In this document: one piece after another, positions 1 to 64,000 of the stretch
How the letters are laid out: every line of letters begins with the position of its first letter
Numbering within the stretch: position 1 is the first letter of the stretch
NCBI GenBank assembly: GCA_949752735.1
Contig: OX457036.1
Span: 18,164,933 to 18,228,932, forward strand
DNA length: 64,000 nucleotides
From: Lumbricus terrestris
Taxonomy: Eukaryota; Annelida; Clitellata; Crassiclitellata; Lumbricidae
Direction of reading: 5' to 3'
Made by a program: the position numbers and the translations under genes
Notes under the pieces: generated by a model
The model's input: only the letters and a program-made list of their open reading frames with translations
Database searches by the model: none
What the model was told of the DNA's origin: nothing

Positions 1-200
1 GGGTTCCATATTCAAATCCACCTCAAGCAGCCGCGTAGTGGCCTTGAGCAAGTCCTTCACTCGTAATTGCTCGGGCGCTTTGCCATGAAACTCCGATGCA
101 GCGTCCGCGCTGTAGTCGGGAGCGCCTCTGAGTAGAGAGATTGAAGGGGCGCTTTGGCAAATACGAGACATAAATGAAATAAAATGTATAAATAATTATG
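1..200 (+). mobile_element. SINE, GGCGCTATATAA-tail family (5' end cut by window)
   Basis: GGGTTCCATATTCAAATCCA is the end of a tRNA-like box B. A body follows with CTTGAGCAAGTCCTTCACTC and AAACTCCGATGCAG, then the tail GGGAGCGCCTCTGAGTAGAG..GAAGGGGCGCT. The same sequence recurs at 19771, 45371 and 56326. Confidence 0.8.
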
Positions 201-366
201 TGGTTGTAGGTGACTGAATGCAACAATATACGTTTTGTTGTTCTCTTTAGGTGAGACTGGATACTGCTCTTTAATCGCTTAACGACATTCTCCATCTTCT
301 CCTCCTCCATCTCCTCTTTCTCCGGTTGCAGCAGCTGCTAATGAAATTTATCCATCGTCAGCTGTC

Positions 367-64000
<63,634 letters not shown>

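Overview
This is animal (metazoan) nuclear DNA. The window is almost entirely one large intron-containing gene, read left to right. The gene is an SLC4-family bicarbonate transporter whose exons sit in a sea of microsatellites, minisatellites, SINEs, LINE fragments and hAT-type MITEs. The transporter sequence, the intron density and the many dispersed copies of a tail ending in GGCGCTATATAAA suggest a marine invertebrate, possibly a deuterostome. That placement is inference and the sequence does not fix the phylum.

Host gene. Eleven exons can be placed with GT/AG junctions and consistent phases: 332-531, 45792-45928, 51330-51502, 53860-54018, 55597-55808, 56583-56834, 59657-59803, 61077-61186, 62006-62180, 62781-62914 and 63775-64000 (open at the window edge). 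Counting from the ATG at 367 they join to exactly 630 codons without a stop. They cover the SLC4 cytoplasmic domain and the first membrane segments, including TFGGL and TGPLLVFE. The membrane domain continues past the window. The first intron seen is about 45.3 kb.

Retroelement. Bases 25160-42172 are a 17.0-kb Ty3/Gypsy LTR retrotransposon inserted antisense in that intron, flanked by a 4-bp GTAT duplication. Its LTRs are very long (about 4.47 kb) and nearly identical, so it is young. It carries one uninterrupted 2010-codon Gag-Pol frame. That frame begins about 450 bp inside the 5' LTR, and the tRNA primer-binding site lies inside the coding sequence. The 2.5-kb 3' noncoding part holds eight copies of a motif complementary to the primer-binding site. 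This is the most unusual system in the window.

Other mobile DNA. There is a decayed hAT transposon (3432-4649), at least six hAT-like MITEs (five with 8-bp duplications), a palindromic MITE touching an exon (59486-59610), LINE 3' fragments of two kinds (46048-46490 and 50085-50935), and several tRNA-headed SINEs. The commonest SINEs share their 3' tail with the LINE at 50085, which suggests that LINE family mobilised them.

Layout. 1-3430: first coding exon, SINE pieces, a small minisatellite. 3432-25155: intron with simple repeats, MITEs and SINEs. 25160-42172: retroelement. 42177-45791: rest of the intron. 45792-64000: ten clustered exons with minisatellites, one assembly gap (52114-52313) and LINE/SINE debris. 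No rRNA, CRISPR array or intact second host gene was seen.
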